Part shown: in pieces, positions 7,728-14,780 of the stretch | How the letters are laid out: every line of letters starts with the position of its first letter | How positions within the stretch are numbered: the stretch's first letter is position 1 | NCBI GenBank assembly: GCA_964576465.1 | Contig: CAZNXE010000122.1 | Location: 1 to 15,476 of the forward strand | From: CAZNXE01 sp964576465 | GTDB taxonomy: Bacteria; Planctomycetota; Planctomycetia; Pirellulales; JAEUIK01 | DNA length: 15,476 bases | Reading direction: 5' to 3' | Translations under genes and position numbers: made by a program | The notes under the pieces: model-generated | What the model saw: only the letters and a program-made list of their open reading frames with translations | Told to the model about the DNA's origin: nothing | Database searches by the model: none

Positions 7728-7756
7728 GTAGGATGGCGTGCTTGCACCCATCTTTC
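7728..7756. repeat. Solo GTAGGATGG-type palindrome
   Basis: The 29-bp sequence GTAGGATGGCGTGCTTGCAC plus CCATCTTTC is an imperfect palindrome (GATGG...CCATC around GTGC-TT-GCAC). It is the same module that forms both ends of the inverted element at 12063-12211, differing at only one or two positions. It lies between the two 50-bp direct repeat units. Confidence 0.8.
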
Positions 7757-7788
7757 TGCTGCCTTCGCAATGATAACGGTTCTCCGTA

Positions 7789-7838
7789 GCAAGACAGGAA
7801 CCGCGAATGAACGCCAATCGACGCAAATGGGGCGGGTG
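7789..7838. repeat. 50-bp direct repeat, unit 2
   Basis: This is the second copy of the unit at 7668-7717, with a single A-to-G difference near its end. The near-identity of the pair, in otherwise unalike flanks, suggests a recent duplication or gene conversion. Confidence 0.85.
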
Positions 7839-8171
7839 TGCGTCTCGATTGGTTCGCAATGGCCCACGAATCGCTTGACAGGGCTGCTAACTGTTGTTGC
7901 AATAAGAGGTTGAGGCAGTCGTGCGCAATGGCCGGAGCGTGCGACACGTGGTTCGTTTGTGGTGATGGTTGCCTGGTGAAATGGCTTCGATCGGTAGGTT
8001 TGGGTGCCCATGGGTATTGCCAGTGCCGGAGTTGGAATCGGTACGGCCTTAGACCTGAAGACGCCCGCGACGTTCCACAAGGGCCAAGGAAGGGTTTGAC
8101 CTTTTGGGTTGAGCCGCTTGCAGGGGGTCCGTCGGAGGAGAGGTCTCATGTTTGGTGCCCAGGTTGAATGT

Positions 8172-8297
8172 GTGCCACCGCTGGCTTGCCCAGCAGTGTG
8201 CCGAAGAAGTGACGGTAACGTTCTCGCATCTCGCAGTGTGCCACTGGCTTTGCCAGTGCTTCGATTTCGCTCCCACAGGGTGCCACTGGCGCGGCCC
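8172..8297. repeat. Cluster of GTGCCACTGGC-type palindromes
   Basis: Three related short palindromes lie close together: GTGCCACCGCTGG...CCAGCAGTGTG (8172-8200), CACTGGC-TTT-GCCAGTG with a perfect 7-bp stem (8242-8258), and a degenerate GGTGCCACTGGCGCGGCCC (8279-8297). A further relative, GCACAGTGTGCCAGTGGC, occurs at 8633-8650 inside the leader of the next gene. They form a REP family distinct from the transposase-linked one. Confidence 0.65.
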
Positions 8298-8334
8298 ATC
8301 GGTATCTACACAGCTTTGCTAGCTAGTATTGCTC

Positions 8335-8585
8335 GACGGGTGGCCCAGCCGTTCGGCTGGGTCGCGAAGCGACAAGATGCCTCGGGTAAGATTCTGTGTT
8401 GCGAGAGAATCCGGATTCCTGGCTTGCACGTTCCTCAACCAAACTCTCCTAGCGGCCTTACCTCTGCAATCGTCTGCCGTTAGACACGGATTGAACCAAG
8501 GCTCGACTCAATCGTACCGCAGCACGCCTCTCAAGGCATCTTGTCGCTACGCGACCCAGCCGACTACGCGGCTGGGCCACCCGTC
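8335..8585. repeat. REP-ended element, copy 3 (~251 bp)
   Basis: The ends are GACGGGTGGCCCAGCCG and CGGCTGGGCCACCCGTC in inverted orientation, each followed inward by GTCGC/GCGAC and AAGATGC. The spacer is strongly diverged from copies 1 and 2 but keeps islands such as TTGCGAGAGAATC, ATTCCTGGC and TTGAACCAAGGCTCGACTC, at matching positions. It ends about 43 bp upstream of the chosen start of the prepilin gene at 8628. Confidence 0.82.
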
Positions 8586-8627
8586 CACAGAAGTGACGGT
8601 AAAGAATTCACCTTACGTCGAAGACGG

Positions 8628-10571
8628 GTGGCGCACAGTGTGCCAGTGGCATCCAAGGCGTGTGGTTTCACACTCATTGAAATCCTTGTCGCCACTGTGT
8701 TGACGCTGGTCTTGATGGGCATGGTCGTCACGGTGTTCGGCACGGTGACCGAAGAGATCGGCAACTCGCGCGCGTCGGTCGAAGTGGCCGATCGCCTTCG
8801 CTCCGTGCAACTGCTGTTGCAGCGCGACCTGACAGGCGCCACCGCCAGCATGGTGCCACCACTTCGCCCCGAAGAAAACCTCGGCTACTTCGAGATCATC
8901 GAAGGCCCCATCGGGCCCGTGTTGCCGTTGAGGCCGTATGACGAGGACGGGGACAACTTGCCAGATGGTTACGACATTGAGGGAGCAGTTAACACGAATA
9001 TCGATATCGAAGGCACGACGCTGGGGGACTTCGACGATGTATTGATGTTCACGTCCCGGAATCTAAGAACCCCGTTCCGCGGGAACGCAAATGGCCAATC
9101 AATCTCATCGCCCGTGGCCGAAGTGATCTGGTTCCTCCGCGGCACAACGCTCTATCGCCGCGTGCTGCTGGTGGCGCCGAGTTATCAGGACCAGATCACT
9201 CTCGCCGAACTACGAGCCGCCGGATTTTATGGCAAGTACGATCTATCGGTTCGCCCCATCGGCGGTGGAAACGATGTGAACGCGGCGACGACAGGCATGA
9301 CGCAACAAGTGGTGCTCAACACGCTGGGCGATCTGACGAAGCGTGAGAATCGCTACGGGCACCAACCGTTTGTCTTCCCCCATGATGCAAGATTCTGGGG
9401 GATGCTGGGCATGCCGACGTTGCAGGAATGCAGTTTTTATGAAGACACGCAGGATCTCACGACCGGGCTGTGGCCGTTTCCGTTGCAGACGGGAACGACC
9501 AACGACGTCAGTGTGATCACCGTGGGAGGGCGAAGTTTTGATTTGATTCTTCCGGCGCAGGCGTACGATGGAATGTCGGAAGAGTACATGCCCTTACCTA
9601 GTCCGCTTATTGCGTCTGGAGCAGGCGGCGTAGTGCCCGGTTATGCTAACGAATATATGGCCGAAGAGTTCCGCCTTGCGGAAACCTTGGATGACGGATT
9701 TGATCCATGGTTTAACCCGATACCTTGGCACGACGTGGATCCGAGCAATGCAACCCTAAAGGCATACGATCTAGGTGCGGCCGGAGCGACGCGATATTAC
9801 CCGAACGCTACTGGCTTCGCGGGAAGTACGCGTGTGGCAGAAGATGTCGTGCTGACGAATGTCTTGGCGTTTGATATTAAAGTGTGGGATCCTGGGGCGC
9901 CGGTGTTGGAGCACCGGACCAGTGCTGGAACGCTTGTAAGCGTCTTGCCTAGTGATCCCGGATACTTCGACTATCTCGGTTTGGGCTTAGCTTTGTCGCC
10001 AACTTATCCCACACCGCCAACGGCAGGCAACACATTTATTGCCAGCTATGGTGCTTACGTAGACCTGAACTACATGTGCCGAACGTTGCCTGACGCGACC
10101 GGATTGTCGCCAATTTACAATCCTTCCAATCCGTTGTTCCCTGTCTTACGGGACACCGGTGCTCCAGAACCTTGGTTCCATGGTCCTGGCGATCCGCGAT
10201 CGCAGTTAATGAGCACTCTTCCGGCTGCGAATCCCACCATCGCCAATGCTCGCGCTGCGGTGTACGACACTTGGTCGACCCACTACGAGTACGACGGTAT
10301 CAACCAAGATGGTGACAACATCACGGATGAAGGGACCGACGGGTTTGACAATCCGGTTTCTTCATCGCCCTATCAACACGACGCGTCGACCGCTGCTGGC
10401 GAAAACGGCATCGATGATTTCAACGAACTTGAGGCCCCGCCGCCTTATGCTTTTCCGTTGAAGGGGGTGCAGATTACGATTCGGGTCTTCGAGCCGGATA
10501 GCCGTCAGATTCGTGAAGTGACCATCGTGCAAGACTTTCAGGCCGCCGCTTCAGGCAACAATTACGAATGA
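8628..10571 (+). CDS. Large prepilin-like protein (PilW/PulJ type)
   Basis: This 647-residue protein has a prepilin motif CG-FTLIEILVATVLTLVLMGM: cleavage after Gly13, Glu18 at mature position 5, and one N-terminal hydrophobic helix. A PilW/GspJ-like coiled stretch follows (SVEVADRLRSVQLLLQRDL). The rest is a large extracytoplasmic region. Two Asp-rich loops fit DxDxDxxxD calcium binding: DEDGDNLPD near residue 105 and NQDGDNITD near residue 558. The C-terminus (PLKGVQITIRVFEPDSRQIREVTIVQDF) matches minor-pseudopilin ends. It probably assembles into a type II secretion or type IV pilus-like structure. The start is uncertain: the frame opens at TTG 8541 inside element copy 3, and GTG codons at 8628, 8640 and 8646 are alternatives with poor ribosome binding sites. 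I chose 8628 as it gives a 13-residue basic leader. It is far longer than typical PulJ (about 200 residues). Confidence 0.85.
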   Translation: MAHSVPVASKACGFTLIEILVATVLTLVLMGMVVTVFGTVTEEIGNSRASVEVADRLRSVQLLLQRDLTGATASMVPPLRPEENLGYFEIIEGPIGPVLPLRPYDEDGDNLPDGYDIEGAVNTNIDIEGTTLGDFDDVLMFTSRNLRTPFRGNANGQSISSPVAEVIWFLRGTTLYRRVLLVAPSYQDQITLAELRAAGFYGKYDLSVRPIGGGNDVNAATTGMTQQVVLNTLGDLTKRENRYGHQPFVFPHDARFWGMLGMPTLQECSFYEDTQDLTTGLWPFPLQTGTTNDVSVITVGGRSFDLILPAQAYDGMSEEYMPLPSPLIASGAGGVVPGYANEYMAEEFRLAETLDDGFDPWFNPIPWHDVDPSNATLKAYDLGAAGATRYYPNATGFAGSTRVAEDVVLTNVLAFDIKVWDPGAPVLEHRTSAGTLVSVLPSDPGYFDYLGLGLALSPTYPTPPTAGNTFIASYGAYVDLNYMCRTLPDATGLSPIYNPSNPLFPVLRDTGAPEPWFHGPGDPRSQLMSTLPAANPTIANARAAVYDTWSTHYEYDGINQDGDNITDEGTDGFDNPVSSSPYQHDASTAAGENGIDDFNELEAPPPYAFPLKGVQITIRVFEPDSRQIREVTIVQDFQAAASGNNYE

Positions 10572-10609
10572 CGCCGAACCGGTGCCCTGTCTAGCTTCGG
10601 TTCTAGAAT

Positions 10610-10865
10610 GGGGTGGCCTAGCCGACTTGTCGGCTGGGTCGCGTAGCGACAAGATGCTTCTCGTTACGTTCCATGGTACAAGAAGATCTTGATTCCTTGT
10701 GATCGTACTCCCCATTCAATAAACGAACTTTCCCGTGGCTGGCCTTTCACGGAGGTCCGCCGTCGGGGATAGTTCGAGCCAAGGATCGACTCGATCGTGC
10801 TGCAATCCGTCTGCTGAGGCATCTTGTCGCTGCGCGACCCAGCCGCACCGGCTGGGCCACCCGTC
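10610..10865. repeat. REP-ended element, copy 4 (~256 bp)
   Basis: The left end reads GGGGTGGCCTAGCCGACTTG then TCGGCTGGGTCGCGTAGCGA, the right end CGCTGCGCGACCCAGCCG then GGCTGGGCCACCCGTC. Between them the spacer keeps weak likeness to the others, best near its right end (GAGCCAAGGATCGACTCGAT resembles copy 3; TGCTGCAATCCGTCT resembles copy 2). It occupies most of the 342-bp gap between the prepilin gene and the dehydrogenase gene, and no other feature is seen in that gap. Confidence 0.82.
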
Positions 10866-10913
10866 GGTGACGCCTAATACTTGATCGTCGCTTTGCGAAA
10901 GAACGGGCCGGCT

Positions 10914-11996
10914 ATGCGTGGGATTGCGGTTGTCGGCGGATCGCGTGAACCGCGTTGGGCAGAGATGCCTGAGCCGGGGGAACCGGCTGCCGGCGAAGTG
11001 TTGTGCCGCACGTTGCAGTTGGGCATCTGCGGCACCGATCGCGAAATTCTGGCCGCTGCTTCGCCCCTGGTACCCCCGGGCGACGATCACTTGGTGCTGG
11101 GGCACGAATGCCTTGCCCGAGTGGAAGCCGTGGGTGAGGCGGTCGACGTGACGACCGTCGGCGAGTTGGTCGTTCCACTCATTCGACGTGCCCGAGGCAT
11201 CACAAGGCGGCGGATCGATCTGTTGCCCGTGGGCAGTTATACCGAACGTGGCATCGTCGAGGAGCACGGGTTCTCGGGCGGGTGGTGGATTGAACCCGAG
11301 GATCGCCTGTTGAAGATCGACCCGGCGATGGCCGACGTGGCGGTGTTGACCGAGCCGATGAGTGTTCCGGAAAAAGCCTGCAACGAAGCACTGATATTGC
11401 AACAGGCCCGGCTTGGCGAAACAGCTTGGGTCGACACACCACCCCGCGTGCTGGTGACCGGCATGGGGCCGATCGCGTTTTGTGGCCTGCTCGCCTGTCT
11501 CATACGAGGATGGCCAGCGACGATGTACGGGCTGGACACTGCCGATACAGCCCGAGCCGAACTTGCACGTCGCTTTGGCGCCGCCTATACACCGGCGGGT
11601 GAAACGAACTTCGCACCTGCCGACGTGGAGGAAGACGGATACGACCTGGTGTTGGAATGCACCGGCAGCGAGGAAGTGGCGTTGAACACCGCCAGGCTGC
11701 TGGCCTCTTGCGGCGTGATGGTGTGGTTGGGAAGCGAGCGCGTAAGAAAGCCAAAACCATTGGAGATCTCACGGATGATCCGCGACGGGCTGCTCCGCAA
11801 CAATATCTTCTTGGGCAGCGTGAACGCGGCTCCCCGCGACTTTCAGCAGGCCATCGAACACCTGCGGCAGCTACGCGCGACGCATCTCGCCCCGCTGTGC
11901 GATGTGATGACCGACCACATTGCCAAGGACGAAGCCCTGTGGCACTTCACGCATCACTCACCGCAGGGTATCAAAGCCGTGGTGCGTTACGATTGA
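10914..11996 (+). CDS. Glucose 1-dehydrogenase-like zinc MDR oxidoreductase
   Basis: This 360-residue enzyme of the medium-chain dehydrogenase/reductase superfamily most resembles the glucose dehydrogenase (GlcDH) branch and probably oxidises an aldose or polyol with NAD(P). Visible landmarks are GICGTDREI (37-45) with catalytic zinc Cys39, LGHE with His64 and Glu65, the GlcDH-type segment SYTERGIVEEHGF (108-120), LTEPMSV with Glu147 as a further ligand, and a Rossmann motif GMGPIA (183-188). The lobe that often carries four structural-zinc cysteines (about 88-107) has none. I start at ATG 10914; an in-frame TTG at 10881 adds 11 residues without family likeness. It follows element copy 4 by 49 bp, and the GH2-like and DUF1080 genes downstream suggest sugar metabolism. 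The substrate is not determined. Confidence 0.88.
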   Translation: MRGIAVVGGSREPRWAEMPEPGEPAAGEVLCRTLQLGICGTDREILAAASPLVPPGDDHLVLGHECLARVEAVGEAVDVTTVGELVVPLIRRARGITRRRIDLLPVGSYTERGIVEEHGFSGGWWIEPEDRLLKIDPAMADVAVLTEPMSVPEKACNEALILQQARLGETAWVDTPPRVLVTGMGPIAFCGLLACLIRGWPATMYGLDTADTARAELARRFGAAYTPAGETNFAPADVEEDGYDLVLECTGSEEVALNTARLLASCGVMVWLGSERVRKPKPLEISRMIRDGLLRNNIFLGSVNAAPRDFQQAIEHLRQLRATHLAPLCDVMTDHIAKDEALWHFTHHSPQGIKAVVRYD

Positions 11997-12062
11997 CGGC
12001 GAGAAATTAGAATGGTCGTGTGTCCTTGCACGTGCGATATGGCCGATTCCCTTTCCAATACC

Positions 12063-12211
12063 TGTAGGATGGCGTGCTCGCACCCATCTTTATCCTTATG
12101 GTGCGTGACCACCATGATGAAGACGTGCCGCCCTGAATGTAGACGCGGCGGTAGCCCACAATGGCGGTTGTTTGGAGAGCGGAAAGATGGGTGCAAGCAC
12201 ACCATCCTACA
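12063..12211. repeat. 149-bp inverted-repeat element (MITE-like)
   Basis: Its two 29-bp ends are inverted repeats matching at 27 of 29 positions: TGTAGGATGGCGTGCTCGCA plus CCCATCTTT at the left and the inverse of it at the right. Each end is itself an imperfect hairpin, and a solo copy occurs at 7728-7756. The 91-bp interior shows no gene. It fills most of the gap between the dehydrogenase and the GH2-like gene and ends 27 bp before the latter's start. Confidence 0.8.
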
Positions 12212-12238
12212 AGACTTCAATCCATCGGCAGTCGAGCC

Positions 12239-12688
12239 ATGATCAATCCCCACACCATTCGGCTTCGCGGTCCTTGGCTGTATGAAGTGATTGAAAGATT
12301 CGACGGGGAGGGCGACTCGCTTGGCACTGCAACATCGGGGCGGATCAAGCTGCCGTGTGATTGGGGCAAACCGCCGTGGGGTGATTTTTTTGGTCGGGCA
12401 CGGTTCACGCGGACGTTCAATTGGCCGGAACCGCTCGAGCCGAACGAGCGGTTGGCGTTGGTGTTCGAGGTGGGCAATGCCTGTGTATCGGCGGAGCTGA
12501 ACGGCCAGACGCTCTTGCAATTTGGGGACATCAACAAGCCGGTGCGCGTCGACGTGACGGACCGTATCAAGATCAACAACCGCTTAGCAATTGACGTCCG
12601 GCGCGTGAATCCGAAGGCGCGCGACGACCCATCTTCATCGCCCGCGTTTATCCGTGAAGTCTATCTTGAAGTGACCCGCGATGAGTGA
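12239..12688 (+). CDS. Lone GH2-type sugar-binding jelly-roll protein
   Basis: The 149-residue product is a single beta-sandwich resembling the N-terminal sugar-binding domain of glycoside hydrolase family 2 enzymes such as beta-galactosidase. It has RGPWLYEVIERF, then GDFFGRARFTRTFNWPEPL (about 48-66), then the typical LVFEVGNACVSAELNGQ-TL (75-93) and RVDVTDRIKINNRLAIDV. There is no catalytic barrel, so it is probably not a hydrolase; it may bind glycans or be a remnant. No signal peptide is visible. I start at ATG 12239 although it lacks a ribosome binding site; the frame opens at 12161 inside the inverted-repeat element, which argues against that earlier start. It lies between a dehydrogenase and a DUF1080 gene. 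Confidence in the fold is moderate and in the role low. Confidence 0.7.
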   Translation: MINPHTIRLRGPWLYEVIERFDGEGDSLGTATSGRIKLPCDWGKPPWGDFFGRARFTRTFNWPEPLEPNERLALVFEVGNACVSAELNGQTLLQFGDINKPVRVDVTDRIKINNRLAIDVRRVNPKARDDPSSSPAFIREVYLEVTRDE

Positions 12689-12777
12689 GCAGACTTGCAG
12701 TCGACGTCGCGGGGGCTAGGCTGTCACGAGTCGCGTTTGTTTTGGCAACTGGTTCGATCTCGTGTGGAGAAGCCGTC

Positions 12778-13989
12778 ATGGAGTTCGGGCGTGGGTGGTG
12801 TTTGCAGTTGGCATGGTTGGTAATCTGCTTGGTGGCAACATCGGGTGTGGCCGCCGCCGACGAAGCGGATGCTTCAAACTCGCACAATCAACTCACCCAG
12901 GAGGAATTGGCCGCCGGTTGGATTTTGCTGTTCGATGGCGAGACCGACTTTGGTTGGCGAGCCACCAGCGCCGCGAATTGGACGGTTGCCGAGGGAATGA
13001 TCTCGGTCTCCGATGGAGAGCCGGGGCTGCTGCATACGAGTAGCCAGTTCGGCAACTTCGCGATGTCGCTTGAATTTCGTGCGGCGCCCGGCACTAACAG
13101 CGGCATCTTCCTTCGCACAAGCCCCCGACCGAAGAACCTGGTGAGCGATTGTTACGAACTGAATATTGCCCCGGCAACGAATCCCTTTCCCACCGGTAGT
13201 TTCGTGGGGCGGCAGAAGGCAAGCGTCGCGGTTGCCGACGACGGGAACTGGCATCACTACGAGATTCAAGCCATCGGCGGTCGGTTCGTCGTTCAGCTCG
13301 ATAGTGAACAAGTGCTTGACTACACCGACCCCAAACCGCCCGGACGTGGTTACATTGGTTTGCAACTCAATCACGGTGCCGTCGACTTTCGCAACGTGAA
13401 GCTCAAGCCGCTCGGGCTGGAAACGCTGTTCAACGGCACAGATCTCACCGGCTGGCATGTCTATCCAGGGAAGAAGAGCGAGTTTTCGGTGACGCCGCAG
13501 GGGGAGTTGAGGATTGTCAACGGCAACGGGCAGATCGAAAGCGAAGCCGTCTTTGGCGATTTCGTGTTGCAGATCGAGGTCTTCGTCAATGGCCCCGGTT
13601 TGAATTCGGGCATCTTTTTTCGTTCAATTCCGGGCGAGTTTTGGCAAGGATACGAGAGTCAGATTCAGAATGCCTTTCGTGGGTCGCGCGACGAGCCGGT
13701 TGATTGCGGAACCGGAGGATTCTATCGACGGCAGAACGCGCGAAGGATTGTCTCAGACGACTTCACGTGGTTTCACAAGACGCTGGTGGTGAGCGACAAA
13801 CACATGGCCACCTGGGTGAATGGCATTCAGGTGAGCGATTGGACCGACCGTCGACCGCCCAACGAAAACCCACGTCGGGGATTGCGCACCGAACCGGGGA
13901 CCATCAGCTTGCAGGGTCACGACCCTACGACCGATCTTCGCTTTCGCAATATCCGCGCTGGCGAGATTGCTCCGCGCCGCGGCGGCTGA
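12778..13989 (+). CDS. Secreted tandem DUF1080 (3-keto-disaccharide hydrolase) protein
   Basis: The 403-residue protein has a signal peptide (WCLQLAWLVICLVATSG, cleaved near VAA-A, about residue 26) and two DUF1080 concanavalin-like beta-sandwich domains, residues 38-212 and 214-399. Each repeats the family pattern. Domain 1 has LLFDGETDFGWRA, then PGTNSGIFLRT, then GNWHHYEIQAIGGRFVVQLD and RGYIGLQL. Domain 2 has TLFNGTDLTGWHV, then PGLNSGIFFRS, then FTWFHKTLVV and TISLQGHD. The family includes 3-keto-disaccharide hydrolases, which cleave keto-glucosides made by sugar 3-dehydrogenases; many members are extracytoplasmic. Start ATG 12778 is supported by GGAGA at 12766-12770 and by the signal peptide; the frame also opens at GTG 12685, overlapping the preceding stop. 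The dehydrogenase two genes upstream makes a glycan-degradation role plausible. Confidence 0.9.
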   Translation: MEFGRGWCLQLAWLVICLVATSGVAAADEADASNSHNQLTQEELAAGWILLFDGETDFGWRATSAANWTVAEGMISVSDGEPGLLHTSSQFGNFAMSLEFRAAPGTNSGIFLRTSPRPKNLVSDCYELNIAPATNPFPTGSFVGRQKASVAVADDGNWHHYEIQAIGGRFVVQLDSEQVLDYTDPKPPGRGYIGLQLNHGAVDFRNVKLKPLGLETLFNGTDLTGWHVYPGKKSEFSVTPQGELRIVNGNGQIESEAVFGDFVLQIEVFVNGPGLNSGIFFRSIPGEFWQGYESQIQNAFRGSRDEPVDCGTGGFYRRQNARRIVSDDFTWFHKTLVVSDKHMATWVNGIQVSDWTDRRPPNENPRRGLRTEPGTISLQGHDPTTDLRFRNIRAGEIAPRRGG

Positions 13990-14125
13990 CCGCCAGGTAT
14001 TCGCGAACGCCGATGCTCTCCATGCCTGATATGGCAGACGCCATTCTCTGTCGGGGGGCGACAATTCCTTCAGTTGGTTGCGACGTACAAGAGCGCATGG
14101 ATGCGTGCTGGCAATCCATTGGCTT

Positions 14126-14139
14126 GTGAAATCTTTCAC
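14126..14139. promoter_or_regulatory. Short palindrome, possible operator
   Basis: GTGAAA and TTTCAC are perfect inverted arms around TC. The site is 32 bp upstream of the -35 hexamer at 14172, a place where an activator could bind. Chance is not excluded. Confidence 0.3.
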
Positions 14140-14171
14140 GGGCTATTCTTGTAAAGAACCCTAAAATTGCT

Positions 14172-14201
14172 TTGACATTTCATATGCCGCCCAAGTATCG
14201 T
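14172..14201 (+). promoter_or_regulatory. Sigma-70-like promoter candidate
   Basis: TTGACA (14172-14177) is a consensus -35 box. TATCGT (14196-14201) follows after 18 bp and is a fair -10 box. It would start transcription near 14208, about 90 nt upstream of the CBS gene. The DUF1559 gene has a similar weak candidate with the same TATCGT -10 box. Confidence 0.45.
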
Positions 14202-14296
14202 ACACGGCTAAGGACACTGACCACTTCTCTTCACATCAATGATTGTCCTGTTTTTCGGTCCCTTCTCCTCAACCCTTTGCGACGGGAGTTCGTGCG

Positions 14297-14740
14297 ATGA
14301 CTCTACGTGAAATCTTGCAAAGCAAGGGGGCCCTGGTCTTCAAGATCGAGCCCGACGCGTCGTTAGATGAAGCCGTACAGTGCTTGGTAAAGCACAACGT
14401 CGGATCGCTAGTGGTGTGCGATTCGATGGCCGACTCGGAGCAGCCCCCGATGATCGGCATTATCACCGAACGCGACATTTTGCGAATGTGTGCCGCGAAC
14501 CGCGGCGCGCTCAGCGAGATTGCCGTGAGCGAAGCGATGTCGTTTCCTGTTACCACCGCCGGCCCTGAAGACAATATTGCGCATGCGATGAACTTGCTTA
14601 CGCAGCGTCGCATCCGGCATCTTCCGGTTGAAAACGACGGCACGCTGTGCGGCATGATCTCGATTGGCGACCTCGTTAAAGCGCATGGTGAAGCGTTGTC
14701 GCTTGAGAACCACTACTTGAAGAGCTACATCCAGAGCTAA
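14297..14740 (+). CDS. CBS-domain pair protein
   Basis: The 147-residue protein is a stand-alone Bateman module of two CBS domains (about residues 12-70 and 78-135). Each has the end signature G-(I/M)-I-(T/S)-x-x-D: GIITERDI at 54-61 and GMISIGDL at 119-126. Such modules bind adenine nucleotides and act as energy or stress sensors, usually by regulating a partner protein; no partner lies adjacent. There is no signal peptide, so it is cytoplasmic. Start ATG 14297 has GGGAG at 14284-14288, 8 nt upstream; the frame also opens at 14243 without such support. A promoter candidate lies at 14172-14201, so the gene is probably monocistronic. The palindrome doublet downstream at 14781 separates it from a convergent gene. 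Confidence 0.9.
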   Translation: MTLREILQSKGALVFKIEPDASLDEAVQCLVKHNVGSLVVCDSMADSEQPPMIGIITERDILRMCAANRGALSEIAVSEAMSFPVTTAGPEDNIAHAMNLLTQRRIRHLPVENDGTLCGMISIGDLVKAHGEALSLENHYLKSYIQS

Positions 14741-14780
14741 TGGATCAGCGGTATTGGTTTAGCAAACAATCCCAGCACCC

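Larger units (their letters stand above)
7391..8627. other. 1.2-kb gene-free tract between two divergent prepilin genes
   Basis: I see no gene here. An open frame on the minus strand is continuous with the DUF1559 gene but translates repeats and low-complexity Arg/Pro/Ser-rich sequence. The tract contains a 50-bp direct repeat pair (7668, 7789), a GATGG-type palindrome (7728), several GTGCCACTGGC-type palindromes (8172-8297) and element copy 3 (8335-8585). A 14-bp word, AGAAGTGACGGTAA, occurs at 8205 and again at 8589. The promoters of both flanking genes must lie here, but none is clear. Confidence 0.6.
13990..14296. other. Gene-free stretch before the CBS gene
   Basis: No gene is seen. It carries a 14-bp palindrome (14126-14139) and a sigma-70-like promoter candidate (14172-14201), both upstream of the CBS-domain gene. 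The first 130 bp hold nothing I can name. Confidence 0.5.

Noticed and set aside
7668..7838. CRISPR array
   Set aside because: There are only two repeat units, 50 bp long and 121 bp apart, with a mobile palindrome between them and no cas genes.
7391..8299. N-terminal extension of the DUF1559 gene by about 300 codons
   Set aside because: The frame is open, but it translates dispersed repeats (the 50-bp direct repeat is read twice in different frames). A strong ribosome binding site and a canonical prepilin leader fix the start at 7390.
12161..12238. Upstream start for the GH2-like protein
   Set aside because: The added residues are encoded by the inverted-repeat element ending at 12211 and show no family likeness.
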